The notes: a model not told the origin generated them from the sequence alone. A stretch of DNA of 50,460 bases from Endotrypanum monterogeii (GCA_000333855.2 CM007322.1:149509-199968); one strand, 5' to 3'. Positions 25,000 to 35,538 are shown, counted from the first letter of the stretch. Program-made: numbers and translations.

Positions 25000-27900
25000 A
25001 TGCCAATGCCGTACCAATGTGGCAAGGGGGACGACCTCTGTGCCAGCATATACCCCAGCGTTCCAGGGAATGGAACTCCCGGCAGCGCCAGCGATCACCG
25101 CACACAGGCTGTGCTACAACTCGTGCGTGATGCTATCCTGACGGGAGACTGGTTTCTGGAGCGACCTCCACTGGCTCTCGCCTTCACGCACCCGCACACA
25201 CGGTTGTGGTGTGAGATGTGGCGTACCGAGTATGTCGGCAACCTTTACGCTCTGGCCGCGCATGAGTCGACTGTTGCGGAGTCAGCGCATCCCCAAGAGG
25301 GCCACTGCAGTGTTGCTCCCGCACCACCCCCAGCTTCTTTCCTGCGCATCGGGCAGCGTCGCCTCCGAAACCCAGTTTCCGTCGCAGAACCCACCTACGC
25401 GGGTGTTGCCGGGAACCCCAGCGGCAGCGCCCCTAGAGCATCGTTTGTTTTGCCTTGTACTTCGCCCTACGCCACATCGTCGCCGCGAACGGTGCGGTCG
25501 CTGGTGACTCCTGTGCCGACTTATCCTGTGCCGGCCGCCGCAAGGGAGCCACCGCCGTTGTACGACGAGGGGGTTGCGCGCGGCATTCCTGTCGTTGACC
25601 CTACGGCTCCCCTATTCACCCTAGAGACCTACAAAGAGCACATATTCCGGATGCCTATTGGGATGAAGCTCGGCCACGTTCGCATACTCACGTTGTGGCT
25701 GCCGTACGACAACCCCCGTCGGCCTGCTCAAGGGAGTCGGCGTGTGCGGTTGGTGAGGGGGATCTTCAGTTACGTGCCGGCAACGGTGAGACACAGCGCT
25801 GCGAACAAGGCAGCCGCCTGCATTGATGCAATGGAGAGTGTAGCGGCAAGAAGCTTGGGGCCGCAGCCAATGTCACCACCTGCTCTCTCGGCACCTCGTG
25901 GTCGCATAGATTTCGGCGGTGCCACCACTCTGGACATGGACTCGAGCGTCGCCGCCGTTCATGGTGGGGGCGGCGATGCGTCAGCCCAGCGCCAGAGTAT
26001 CTTCATGACGGAAGAGGCGATACCTGAGGACTGGGAGGCGGTCGCGCTGGAGGAGGAGGCTCTGCTGGAGCAGCAATCCGTGTCGGCGTTGGCAGCAGCA
26101 CCGACATCAGCGACCGAGGTGTCACCAGAGGTTGTCCAACTGGGTCCTTCAACGATTGCTCAAGGCCAACCTAGCTTGGCCACCCGTACCAATCACAGTT
26201 GTCAATCCCTGCCCATTCGTGCCGCTGGCACCGTCACCACCACCGCCCCGGCTCCCCCTGGCGCCGGCGCTCCTGTCGCTGCACCAGTCGAGCCGGGTGA
26301 CTCGCACGCTGAAATCGAGGGCGTGTGCGCTGCCCTTCCTCCCCCCTGTGGCTGGTGGCTGCGTCGTGGGGTGTGGTCTTCTTCCGCCCCACGCGGCCCT
26401 CCCTTGCCCCTATACGCTCATGTTGTAGAAGCGACACGACAGTGGCTGGACTGGCTCGAGGGTGTCGCTGCGTGCGAGTCAAGCGCTAACGATGACACAC
26501 AGATCTTCCTTTGTGGGGTTTCCGTCAGTGGGTGGTCATCGAGGTATGTGCAGCCGACCATCGTGTCGCGTGCGGAGCTGCAAAAAAATGCCGTGCCAGT
26601 TCATGTGGGGGATGCCATCTCTGTTTCTTTACCCTTGCGCGGCCTCCACATCGAAAGTGCAGTCCCCGCGCTTGTGCGACTTCTTAAGAGTGGGATCGGC
26701 GAGCGTCGCCACTCGAGTGGCGGTGCGACCTTCCTGGACACGCTCATCGCAATCGACGTGCCATACCTGCAGGACGTCGGGTCAGAGGGGCCCGTCGGAC
26801 GCGATGCACTGCCTGTGAGCGACGGTGGTAACACGTGCAGTCTTGCATCGGCCTTTGCCGAGTTGAGGGGGTTGCGCTACCTGTGCGTCAATTATGGCCG
26901 AGACATCTTTACAGGGGTTTCCCCAGCATCGTCAGCGCGCACGCGCGTCATTGGCTCTTCTGTAGAAGAGTTTTCCCTTCACGGTGTCACTAGCCTCACT
27001 GCGCACACCCTGGCCTTGGTCGGACTTTCGTGCGTGTCGCTACGCACTATAGACCTGACCAGCACCGGTATCGGAGATGACGAGCTGCGCGCTCTTGTTT
27101 TCGGCACGTGGGACACATCTGGCAAGGGAAGTAATCCAGCGGTGCGCCCACAGAGGTCGTCCCCACTGGCCTGTCTCGAAGAGGTTCGACTGATCGCCTG
27201 TCGCAACCTCACCTGTGTGGATGCCCTCGCGGCCCTTCCACGCCTGCGTCTTGTGAATTTGCAGAGCAGCGGCGTGCGCCGCGTCGCGGACCTCGCAGGG
27301 TGCCGTCTGTTGGAGGACGTGGTGCTCACACGCTGCGAGCACGTGACGGAGCTGCACCCTCTCTGGAGACTACCCCGGCTTCGTTCTGTGGAGGCCGATG
27401 GGGTCCGCCAACTACAGCAACATCACGCACTCATGCTGCCGACTACCTCTAGCGCGAAGGGGCGTGGGTACGACGACGACTGCTTTGCAGCTCCGCTGGT
27501 GCGATTAAACCTCACTCAGGCATCTATCATTCGTGGCGCCAGCGTTGGACTTCTCGTGCGGCGACTGGGTGACGGGAATAGGTGCTTCAGTAGTGTTGTT
27601 GTGCTTCTGCTCGACCACACCGACATCGGCGATGATACTCTGCGTGCCCTAGCGGGTCTCCCAACAGTGGAGGAGGAGGAGGAGGTGGAGGGGGAGAAGC
27701 AGATCGACGGCTTTAGTGGACCGTGCGTGCCGGTTGCTTCGTCACTGAAAGAGCTCAGCCTTGTAGGCTGTGCTCGCGTGCACCACCTTGGCCCGCTTGG
27801 TGTCTTGCCACAGCTCACCCGTTTGGTGGCGGACCAGTCCGGTGTCGAGCGAGTGGACGGCCTACAACACAGTCGAACCCTCAACTTTCTCTCTCTCAGC

Positions 27901-29307
27901 CACTGCACTCAACTGTTCGACATCAGTCCACTTGCCTACACCATTTCATTGCGTTGCTTGGATGTAAGCAACACGCTGCTGAGTGATGAAGCGCTGCTAC
28001 GCTTCGTGTACCCGGCTGTCACAGGGGAGCGGAGGAGGCTACAGGATTCGCACTCGAGAGATGTCGGGGCATCCGCTGGAGATCGTCAGCCTGATGTTCC
28101 ATCACGGATTGAAGTGTTGCATCTATCTCATTGCGCAGCGCTGCTGAACATCGGCTGCATTGCGCACCTTCCGCGACTGCGAAGTCTTGATGTGAGCAAT
28201 ACAGCCGTGTTTGACCGCGGACTCGTCGGATTTTTTTCTCATATGAAGGCTGTCCCCCACACGTCATCGGGGCTGACTACTCACTCCTCCCCGGCTGAGG
28301 TCGAGCATAACGTGGTGCCGACGCTGGTCTCACTGCCGGACGAGGCATCGCTTCTCGCAGCTTGGCGAGAGGATCTCGAAGCTGCTGCTTTGGCGCCGCT
28401 GCGAGATGTGAGCACCATCTCTGCGGAGGCCCCTGCTGATAGCACCGTTGATATCATAGCACCAGCGCCGCTGCGCACTGTTGACTTTGATCTATTCGTC
28501 GGTACTGTTCACACCCTCACGCACATGTCTTTATTTCGATGCGTGGGGGTTCGTTGCATTGGCGCCTTAGCTCTTTTCCATAATTTATCATCACTGGATG
28601 TCACAGGGACGTCGGTGGACAGCGCTTCCCTGCTGGCTTTTGTGAATGCGCTCTTGGAGGGCTGCGCTAGCCGGTTTGCAGACAGCCCACTGATGCGTTT
28701 GGAGGTGGAGAGTGGTGCCTTGCGCCCAAGGCCGATCTCAGCGCCACCGAGGCTTGGGGCTGTCACGTTGCCTCCTGTAGGCGACGGTATCGCGGAGTGT
28801 CTGAGGTCCGCACCGTTTCGTCGGCGTCACCGTCCTTTCACCTTGACGAAGCTCACGCTGGGATGGTGCTTCTACCTCACAGACGTCCGTTGCTGCGCGG
28901 CTGTACCGTCCCTGCGCCACCTTGATGTGAGTGGATCCCCTATCGACAACGCTTCCGTTGCGGCCTTGTCCTTCCGAGGGACGACTACCGCAGAAGCGAC
29001 GCCGGCAGAGAAGTTTTGGTGGGCGCGCCATCGCTGCTCCCTCATGTCGCTGAATCTCTCCTACTGCCGGCGGGTGACCGACATACGACCTCTGTTCGTG
29101 TCACCGCCCGACCCACTCTCCTGTGAAGGTAGCGGCGGCAGCAACGGCGAAGGCGGGGGTGACGGTGATGGTGGGCAGGAGGTGTTGCCTGCTTGTTCGC
29201 GCTTTTCCCCGTTAACGAAGCTGATCCTTTACCAATCCGGTGTCATAGTGAGCAAGGAGGAGATGCGCACCATCGACCCAATGGGCCGCTGTCTGTTTGT
29301 CAAGTAG
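25000..29307 (+). CDS. Large leucine-rich-repeat protein
   Basis: This is a 1435-residue protein. Residues about 620-1435 are an LRR solenoid with a recurring two-part unit. One part has the form LxxLSLSHCxxLxDISPLA and the other LRCLDVSNTxLSDExLL, as near nucleotides 27740-28000, 28100-28230, 28500-28650 and 28845-28960. Repeats alternate between Cys-containing and SNT/SGS-containing types and are split by Ser/Pro-rich insertions. This irregular Cys-containing LRR style is common in trypanosomatid proteins. The N-terminal ~600 residues have no recognised domain. They include an acidic stretch (EDWEAVALEEEALLE, about 345) and Ala/Pro-rich segments. I see no signal peptide, transmembrane helix or GPI signal, so an intracellular scaffold is more likely than a surface LRR protein of the PSA type. 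Function unknown. Confidence 0.85.
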   Translation: MPMPYQCGKGDDLCASIYPSVPGNGTPGSASDHRTQAVLQLVRDAILTGDWFLERPPLALAFTHPHTRLWCEMWRTEYVGNLYALAAHESTVAESAHPQEGHCSVAPAPPPASFLRIGQRRLRNPVSVAEPTYAGVAGNPSGSAPRASFVLPCTSPYATSSPRTVRSLVTPVPTYPVPAAAREPPPLYDEGVARGIPVVDPTAPLFTLETYKEHIFRMPIGMKLGHVRILTLWLPYDNPRRPAQGSRRVRLVRGIFSYVPATVRHSAANKAAACIDAMESVAARSLGPQPMSPPALSAPRGRIDFGGATTLDMDSSVAAVHGGGGDASAQRQSIFMTEEAIPEDWEAVALEEEALLEQQSVSALAAAPTSATEVSPEVVQLGPSTIAQGQPSLATRTNHSCQSLPIRAAGTVTTTAPAPPGAGAPVAAPVEPGDSHAEIEGVCAALPPPCGWWLRRGVWSSSAPRGPPLPLYAHVVEATRQWLDWLEGVAACESSANDDTQIFLCGVSVSGWSSRYVQPTIVSRAELQKNAVPVHVGDAISVSLPLRGLHIESAVPALVRLLKSGIGERRHSSGGATFLDTLIAIDVPYLQDVGSEGPVGRDALPVSDGGNTCSLASAFAELRGLRYLCVNYGRDIFTGVSPASSARTRVIGSSVEEFSLHGVTSLTAHTLALVGLSCVSLRTIDLTSTGIGDDELRALVFGTWDTSGKGSNPAVRPQRSSPLACLEEVRLIACRNLTCVDALAALPRLRLVNLQSSGVRRVADLAGCRLLEDVVLTRCEHVTELHPLWRLPRLRSVEADGVRQLQQHHALMLPTTSSAKGRGYDDDCFAAPLVRLNLTQASIIRGASVGLLVRRLGDGNRCFSSVVVLLLDHTDIGDDTLRALAGLPTVEEEEEVEGEKQIDGFSGPCVPVASSLKELSLVGCARVHHLGPLGVLPQLTRLVADQSGVERVDGLQHSRTLNFLSLSHCTQLFDISPLAYTISLRCLDVSNTLLSDEALLRFVYPAVTGERRRLQDSHSRDVGASAGDRQPDVPSRIEVLHLSHCAALLNIGCIAHLPRLRSLDVSNTAVFDRGLVGFFSHMKAVPHTSSGLTTHSSPAEVEHNVVPTLVSLPDEASLLAAWREDLEAAALAPLRDVSTISAEAPADSTVDIIAPAPLRTVDFDLFVGTVHTLTHMSLFRCVGVRCIGALALFHNLSSLDVTGTSVDSASLLAFVNALLEGCASRFADSPLMRLEVESGALRPRPISAPPRLGAVTLPPVGDGIAECLRSAPFRRRHRPFTLTKLTLGWCFYLTDVRCCAAVPSLRHLDVSGSPIDNASVAALSFRGTTTAEATPAEKFWWARHRCSLMSLNLSYCRRVTDIRPLFVSPPDPLSCEGSGGSNGEGGGDGDGGQEVLPACSRFSPLTKLILYQSGVIVSKEEMRTIDPMGRCLFVK

Positions 29308-29973
29308 TATTGATGCGTGTCTGCATGTATAAGGACGGCTCCTCTCTGTGTCTCTGTGTTGTGTGTGTGTTGTGTGTGTGTGTACATGTCATTTCATGCT
29401 TAGCCCATTTCCGTGAGTGGGTCCATCCTTTACTCCACAAACATATGCTCATGTTTTTTTTTTTTTTTTTTTTTGTTTTGTTGTTGTTGTTGCCCTCCCC
29501 CTCCAGATGTCTAGCGCTGTGGCCTTGTGTCAGTGTGTGCAGTGGCAGCGGTGGTGGGTGGGTGGGTGGCGGACTACACCGCACTGTCGGTTCACCAAGC
29601 GACTCTCTCTCTCTCGTCTACGAACAAATGCTCCTACAGGAAAGGGAATAGGAAGGGGCATTGCACCAACAGCCCCCGAGGACGTCACATATATCGCCAA
29701 ATTCTTTCCCCCCCTTTTCCCCTCTCCGACTGTGTTCGCATGGCCTTCTTTCCTTGGCCTTGGGGCTTGTCTCTCCATGGCCATCATCGGCTGGGGTTCA
29801 TCATCTCTGCTTTTTTTTCCTTCTCTTTTCGGCCATCCCCTAGCACACTCCTTCGTGCTGCACACACACACACACACACACTACCCTTACCGTAGCACAC
29901 ATACATACACACTCACACACACAGACGAGGGGGTGGGGGCTTCATACAACCGCGCGATAGGCTCACAACATAT
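29308..29973. other. Intergenic spacer
   Basis: No gene is recognisable. It holds GT repeats (about 29356-29382), a T21 run with following GTT units (29454-29492), and CA repeats (29860-29881). A pyrimidine tract ahead of the next gene lies near 29807-29840. Confidence 0.7.
29807..29843 (+). promoter_or_regulatory. Polypyrimidine tract and SL acceptor for the CX9C gene
   Basis: A T-run and T/C tract end in CCCCTAG with AG at 29842-29843. The gene start at 29974 is about 130 bases on, with CA repeats in the leader. Confidence 0.6.
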
Positions 29974-30900
29974 ATGACGGACACAGAAGGTGCACACCCA
30001 CTGGAGGAGACCCCACCCATGTCCCCCAGTGACCGCACTGTCGAATTAAGCGGTGTGCCCGCAGGAGACTCTGTTGTACCTTCAACGACGACTGTCTCTG
30101 CCGAGGAGCTGCAGCGCTTGACAGCGCTTGGGACGCTGCTGGTCAACATGGGTGCCGCCTCTGAGGAGAGCGTCTTCGGCTCGAAGGACTCAGCCCCGAT
30201 GCGCGCGTACCGCGAGCGCCGCATGCCTGAGCTCCTCGTGATTAACCGTTCGCAGGACGACGCGGCTGCGCATCCCTTTGTCTGGTACAGGCCATGGTCC
30301 TGGTGGAGCAGTGGGGCGCAGGTGTCGCCAATTTTAGTGCGGTGGGGTTCGAAGGGAGAGGAGACCGTCCGTTCCACCCCAGAAACGTCGCCAACACCGT
30401 CTGCGGAGGCCGAGGCACCCCCGAAGGCGGAGGCCGAGACGACTAAGGCGACTACGCCAAGGAGAAAAAAGGGGCTTCCTATGGTGGACATGCGCGCGTT
30501 GACGGATGGGGAGGTGGATGCCCTTACGCCCACCGTGCGCGAGGAGCGTGAGAAGCTGCTTCGCACCGAGAAGCACATCCATGAGGTTCTCCAGGGAATG
30601 GAGGACACACGATATCGTTACTTGGTCCCCTCGCGTGACCTCAAGTGTGAAGCGGAGGTGATGGCTGTTGTGCGGTGCTACACGAAGCGCAACGAAGCCA
30701 TGGCTGCTTCTCTCGCGGCCGGTAAGGGCGACACAGCGCAGGGGGAAGCGGCTGCGTCGCACAATGGTGCTGGTCAAGGTGGGGAGAGGTCAGTGATTCG
30801 GGCCGACTTGTTGGCCTGCGGGCCGCAGGTGAAGCGCCTTCGGGTCTGTGCGGAGTCGATGGTTATGGGGTACAGTCAGGGGGAGAGTGAGGCGGTGTGA
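29974..30900 (+). CDS. Twin-CX9C (CHCH-type) protein, possibly a Mic19-like MICOS subunit
   Basis: This is a 308-residue protein. Its C-terminal part contains exactly two CX9C pairs, Cys225/Cys235 (CEAEVMAVVRC) and Cys282/Cys292 (CGPQVKRLRVC). This is the signature of proteins folded by disulfide relay in the mitochondrial intermembrane space. The first helix, followed by Y-T-K-R, resembles the CHCH helix of Mic19/CHCHD3. The helical stretch before it (about 170-215, with EEREKLLRTEKHIHEVLQGMED) could be the coiled coil found in those proteins. The N-terminal half is Pro/Thr/Glu-rich with a FVWYRPWSWWSS aromatic patch (about 100). The linker between the two pairs is 46 residues, longer than usual and Ala/Gly-rich. 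Family membership in the twin-CX9C class is visible. The MICOS assignment is inference, and other IMS proteins are possible. Confidence 0.75.
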   Translation: MTDTEGAHPLEETPPMSPSDRTVELSGVPAGDSVVPSTTTVSAEELQRLTALGTLLVNMGAASEESVFGSKDSAPMRAYRERRMPELLVINRSQDDAAAHPFVWYRPWSWWSSGAQVSPILVRWGSKGEETVRSTPETSPTPSAEAEAPPKAEAETTKATTPRRKKGLPMVDMRALTDGEVDALTPTVREEREKLLRTEKHIHEVLQGMEDTRYRYLVPSRDLKCEAEVMAVVRCYTKRNEAMAASLAAGKGDTAQGEAAASHNGAGQGGERSVIRADLLACGPQVKRLRVCAESMVMGYSQGESEAV

Positions 30901-31517
30901 GGAAGAAAACGTTTTGTCTCTACGTCTGTGTGCGCGGAGGGGCGGCCGGGCGGAGGGGTGGTGCGGATCTAAGGCCGACGAGCCGACAAGAAAAAACAAC
31001 AACAACAACAACAACAAGACGAGCAGCATTTTCTAACATCCTCACAAATTGCGTGTAAGGGGCAAATATAGGGGTGTGATACCCCTCGCTTTGGTTACTC
31101 ACATCAAGTGCTCGTGTATGCGGTCTGCGCGCCTCCGCCGAACAACAAGAACAAAAAGGCTGTTGAAAAGAATAAACGCCCCTTTTCACTCAATCGTTTG
31201 GACGGAGAGTGCAGCTGTGCTGTCTTATCCTGTCTTCTCCTGTGTGTGTGTGTGTATGTGTGCCTGTGTGCATCCATGTTTTTATCTACCTTTTCTGTCT
31301 ATTCTGGTCTCTGTCGCGCGCACTGCGGTATTCTCCCCCTTTTTAAAATGCCGTTGCATATATTTTGCAACTCCCTCTTTGAGTGTGCGACCAACGTGCC
31401 GTCTCATCACTTAAACGCCTGCCTTTCCCTTCCTCACCGATCCCTGCACACCCTTCCATTCTTTAGCATACACCATATTTCTGTCTCGTTTCTCCGACCC
31501 CGTTTCCTTCCCAACGA
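30901..31517. other. Intergenic spacer
   Basis: No gene is seen. It holds a (CAA)n repeat (about 30997-31017), GT repeats (31242-31262) and a pyrimidine-rich stretch before NOP14. Confidence 0.7.
31421..31466 (+). promoter_or_regulatory. Polypyrimidine tract and SL acceptor for NOP14
   Basis: The pyrimidine-rich tract ends in TTCTTTAG with AG at 31465-31466. The start ATG at 31518 is the next ATG, about 50 bases downstream. Confidence 0.65.
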
Positions 31518-34331
31518 ATGGCGGGCTCCCGTGCGAGCCACAACTCGAAGTTGGCACAGCGTCATCAGCGGCGGCAGTCCAACGCGCTGGCCAAGTCATC
31601 TGCAAACAAGTTTACGATAAAACAAAGCCAATTCGCGCGGCAGCGTGAGGAGGAGCAAATTCGGGCGACTCAACAGGTGGACACGCAGTCGAGTACGAGT
31701 CGGAACGTTGGCGATGGTCTTCTCTCGCGAGGTAGCTACGGCAGGCGCGGCGCCGATGGTGACGGTGCATCTGAGGAGGTGCGTGACACGCCTAATCCCT
31801 TCGCCCGCAGTCGAAGCGCTGTAGCAAACACATCCTTTTTGTCCACCACTCGGAGTGCAACAATGGGGCTCGAAAAAATACAGTCGCGCACCACGCGCAC
31901 CACGCGACGCATCGACCGCTTCAACCTGACCACCACAGATGACTCCCTCGCGGCGCCGTCGTCGTCTTCACTGATGGGGGTGCGACGCGTGCGAGAGGCC
32001 GAAGGTGAGAGTGGAGTGGCAGAGAACGGTGCCCATGATGGGATGGGAGCCTCGGCAACCCCACCAGCTAAGGTGACACGGGCGGAGCGGTTCCGTGAGT
32101 TGATCTCCAGCAGTAAAGGTCAGCGGGTGCAGCTGCAACGTGAGCGTGCGGAGCGAGATGCGGCCACTGTGCAGCTCGATGCTGAGATCAATGGTCTTCT
32201 TCACCTCCTGCCGAGGCGTAACAAGATCGCGGAGGAGCAAGAGAAGTTTGCCCAGTCGGGCACACCGGAGGTTCGTGCACTGTTGCAATCGTACAGACGC
32301 GGCCATCAGGCGAAATGCCTCAAATTAGCATCTTCCGGTGCTTTCGTAGTCAGCACGCTGAAGGGGGCAGCCGGAGACGCGACACGATCAGCACCCTCTG
32401 CGCACCAAGCTGATCCAACGGCGCCGGAGAGTGCGACATCGCAGGATGAGGCGCCCACGTTTCTGGATGCTGCCGACCATGCTTTGCTAGCTCGCATTCG
32501 CACCGGCACCGCTCGCTCCTCAGAGGAGGAAAGCTATGAAGAGGTTCGCCGAGCAGAGGCGGGTGCTAGCGGCAATAGGACGTCGACGACGCGGCAGGCA
32601 GCCCGAAGCGGTGCAGATGCCCAGGCAGTGGAGAGGACTGGCGACAGTGAAAGCCTGGCGCGTCTTGACGACTTTGACTCGATGATGCATTTCTTCCAGA
32701 TGGATCCGCGTCGTGCGCACGCCGTCGCTCGCACTCTCACGGAGGAGGAGGCGGCGACGAAGGCAGCGCAGCAGGCGTTACTAAAGGAGGATAGACAACA
32801 GCTACCATCACTGCATCTCCAGGAGCGCGACCAGACGCAGCTGACGCGAGGGGAGTGGGTTGCGCAGGGCGGTGATGTTGCCTTCCACATGGACAACGAT
32901 GACAACGAAGAGGCAGGGGGCACTGATCCAGATGACGACAATGTAGATATTCCGTCTTCCTTCGAGGGCGACAGCGACGTCGCTGACAACGACGAAGCTG
33001 CGCTTACGGATGCTGCTGGGTCTGAGCTGGGCGAAGACGAAGGGGTCAAGGCAGCGGATTGTGTCGGTGGCTCTGCCACCCTCGATCATCTTTTCGAACA
33101 ACTCGATCAATTGGCAACATCACGCGCCGAAGATGCGACGTCAAGGCACGATCTGCTGCACGATTTGCTAGTGAAGCTACACCGCTATGCTGCTCATCAC
33201 GTTGTAGAGGTGACAAAGGCGTTCCGCTTGGTTCTGGTGGAAGCGGAGCGCAACTTTTTGCGCGGCAGTCGTCGTGGCGGCATGCGCCAGTCTTTACTTG
33301 TGTATCTGTATGCTATTACGAAAATATTTCCGGCCTCCGACTATCGGCATGCCGTGATGACCCCATTTCTCCTATTCGTGTGCTCAGCTCTGATGCAGAT
33401 GAAGCTGGACTCACTCGACGCCGTGCACAGCTACCTCGTTCTCGCAACCCTCCTCATGCATTGTCTCAAGGCGGGGTGTGGGCGTTTTTGTGCTGAGGTT
33501 GTTGTGGCTGCGCTTAATGTGGTGGCGCTGCAGCTGCCTCGCGCGACGCTTGAGCCGGCGCGGTACCAAGGCCCTGTGCTGCCAATGCCCTTGCTGGAGC
33601 GTGCAGAACATGCGCTGCTTGACTCCTCTGTTTCGGCCGCTACGTCGTCGTCGTCGGACAACGGTGATGTCGCGCAGCGCCCTCCATATCAGATCGGTCT
33701 TTTGGAAACGATTCGCTCACCCGAGCGGCTTCTTTTGTGTGCGTATCGCCTTTTGCACGAGGTGTGCGATCTGTATCACACTGTTCCGGCGTTTCCAGTC
33801 ATGTGCGCTCGGCCCTTCTTAGCTCTCGATGCACTGCTGTTGCGACCACCATCGTCATCGGCGGTGTCGGTGTGGGCGCCGTCTACGGCGGTGCGTCTCG
33901 CCCACGAAGCTCTTACGGTGAGAATGCGAGACGCGGCCAAGCGCGTCGAGATGCATCGCACTCCGCTGGCAATGCGCACCTTCCGGCCCCGTCCCCTGCG
34001 CCAGTTCGACCCGCTACTGGCTGAGCGGGAGGAGAACGCCCTCAAGAGTGAGGTCCGCATCATGAAGCGCGATATCCGCGAGGACAAGAAACGATTGATA
34101 CGCCACTTGACAGCGGAGGCGGTCGTGCAACGGCGGACACAGGAGAAGCGGCATGCAGTGGACGACGCGGTGCGTGAGAAGCGTTACCACAATCTCATGA
34201 GTCAGCTGCAGCAGCAGCAGCACTCGATGAACACCGTCGATTCCTTCAAGGCGCGCGCAAAGTCAAAGTCGCGTAAAGGTCTAAGTGGTGCACCGAACAC
34301 GTCTTCGTCTGCTGAGGCAGACGCAGAATGA
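31518..34331 (+). CDS. NOP14: Nucleolar protein 14 (SSU processome)
   Basis: NOP14 is an essential subunit of the small-subunit processome that builds the 40S ribosome in the nucleolus. The 937-residue protein shows the family layout. A basic N-terminus with an NPFARSR element is the counterpart of the family NPFE motif. The LDDFDSMMHFFQMDPRRAHA segment (about 382-402) corresponds to the family DDYDxLVRELxFDxRAxPSDR element. An acidic stretch (about 457-514) follows. A helical block with YLYAITKIFPASDYRHAVMTPFLLF (about 595-620) matches the NOP14 LFPTSDFRHPVxTPALLL signature. A strongly basic coiled-coil tail (about 825-905, with MKRDIREDKKRLIRHL) closes the protein. The length fits the family (about 810-860 in yeast and human). 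The extra length comes from Ser/Ala-rich insertions. Assignment is from remembered family motifs and is quite secure. Confidence 0.85.
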   Translation: MAGSRASHNSKLAQRHQRRQSNALAKSSANKFTIKQSQFARQREEEQIRATQQVDTQSSTSRNVGDGLLSRGSYGRRGADGDGASEEVRDTPNPFARSRSAVANTSFLSTTRSATMGLEKIQSRTTRTTRRIDRFNLTTTDDSLAAPSSSSLMGVRRVREAEGESGVAENGAHDGMGASATPPAKVTRAERFRELISSSKGQRVQLQRERAERDAATVQLDAEINGLLHLLPRRNKIAEEQEKFAQSGTPEVRALLQSYRRGHQAKCLKLASSGAFVVSTLKGAAGDATRSAPSAHQADPTAPESATSQDEAPTFLDAADHALLARIRTGTARSSEEESYEEVRRAEAGASGNRTSTTRQAARSGADAQAVERTGDSESLARLDDFDSMMHFFQMDPRRAHAVARTLTEEEAATKAAQQALLKEDRQQLPSLHLQERDQTQLTRGEWVAQGGDVAFHMDNDDNEEAGGTDPDDDNVDIPSSFEGDSDVADNDEAALTDAAGSELGEDEGVKAADCVGGSATLDHLFEQLDQLATSRAEDATSRHDLLHDLLVKLHRYAAHHVVEVTKAFRLVLVEAERNFLRGSRRGGMRQSLLVYLYAITKIFPASDYRHAVMTPFLLFVCSALMQMKLDSLDAVHSYLVLATLLMHCLKAGCGRFCAEVVVAALNVVALQLPRATLEPARYQGPVLPMPLLERAEHALLDSSVSAATSSSSDNGDVAQRPPYQIGLLETIRSPERLLLCAYRLLHEVCDLYHTVPAFPVMCARPFLALDALLLRPPSSSAVSVWAPSTAVRLAHEALTVRMRDAAKRVEMHRTPLAMRTFRPRPLRQFDPLLAEREENALKSEVRIMKRDIREDKKRLIRHLTAEAVVQRRTQEKRHAVDDAVREKRYHNLMSQLQQQQHSMNTVDSFKARAKSKSRKGLSGAPNTSSSAEADAE

Positions 34332-34427
34332 AGGGGGGGGGCGCGTGTCCAGAAAAACTGCTTTCCATATTAAGAAAAATATACGCAAAAAAAAAAAATG
34401 TGCACGCCAACAGTCTTTGTGTATTTG

Positions 34428-34428
<1 letters not shown>

Positions 34429-34459
<31 letters not shown>
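34429..34459. repeat. (TA)n microsatellite
   Basis: About 15 TA units lie 100 bases past the NOP14 stop codon. Confidence 0.9.
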
Positions 34460-34461
<2 letters not shown>

Positions 34462-34600
34462 GAGGGGGCAACAGAGGCCAATGCGTTTACGGTGAAAGAA
34501 AATCCTGTAGGCGTCTCTCTATGCGCAAACAAACGTGTGTGTGCGTGTGTGTACACGTTGGTGCCCTTTTTTTCACATCAACTTCCTTTTTCCATCTCCT

Positions 34601-34616
34601 GTGTGTGTGTCTGTGT

Positions 34617-34657
<41 letters not shown>
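34601..34657. repeat. (GT)n microsatellite with CT interruptions
   Basis: GT dinucleotides with two CT interruptions, in the NOP14-carrier spacer. Confidence 0.9.
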
Positions 34658-34658
<1 letters not shown>

Positions 34659-35538
34659 CTGGCTTCTTCTTCTTGAGAGTAGTTTTTGCTGTTACGTTAA
34701 AAAAAAATTCCCTCTTTTAAAGGGTAGGTGGAGGGGAGGGGGGAAATATACATTTCCGATTAAACACGTATTAAGTTATGTAATGCTATCTGAAAAAAAG
34801 AGAAGTGAAACACGACGAGATGGCCCGAGATCCCTTATCTCCTTCAGAGAGGGAGGCAGGGTGATGGCCCTGGAAAGAACAAGTGTGTGGCTAGGAGGAG
34901 GGGGGGATCGGCGAGAGCACAGAGTAAGCCGTAGGGGGGGGGGGGCTTCGGTCGAGATTTTTGAGATTCAGCTCCAAACGCCTACATATTTTGAAACCTG
35001 GAGAACTATCTCAGCCCTCCATCCGATCCCCTTAAGTGATCGCCACTGGTCATAGCTGTGCAGTTGGACATACATGCACATACGAATATGCTGGCAAAAT
35101 ATGGTTTTACATGATGACATGAGGCGTGTGTACAGGAAGCCCCTACGGCTCATTTTTGATACACATACTCTCTCCTGCCTCTCCTCCTCTTTCTCCGTCA
35201 TTCCGAAAGGAGGATCGCCCCCTCCCTCCCCGCTGGCTGCTACGTGCCTCTCTTTTTTTTTTTTTCCTCCTCAGTACGCACCTGCTTACCGCCGTGTTGC
35301 GAGGGTCCCTTTATCCGTATTTTTGTTTGATGTCTGAGATTATTATTTTTTCCACTCTACCCTTTCTCTTCACTTCTGCACACGTCTTCCTCCTCCTTTC
35401 CTTCCTATACTTGCTAGTCCAAACACACACACACACAAATATATATATTTATATATTTATATATTTCACCTGATAGACCCAGCAAGAGGGCAGCTGCAGA
35501 CAGACTTTCTGACTTTCATCCTCCCTGTTTGAGAGTGA

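Noticed and set aside
34934..34945. G12 run as a regulatory G-quadruplex
   Set aside because: A single homopolymer in a spacer, with no spaced G-tracts beside it. Nothing supports a function.
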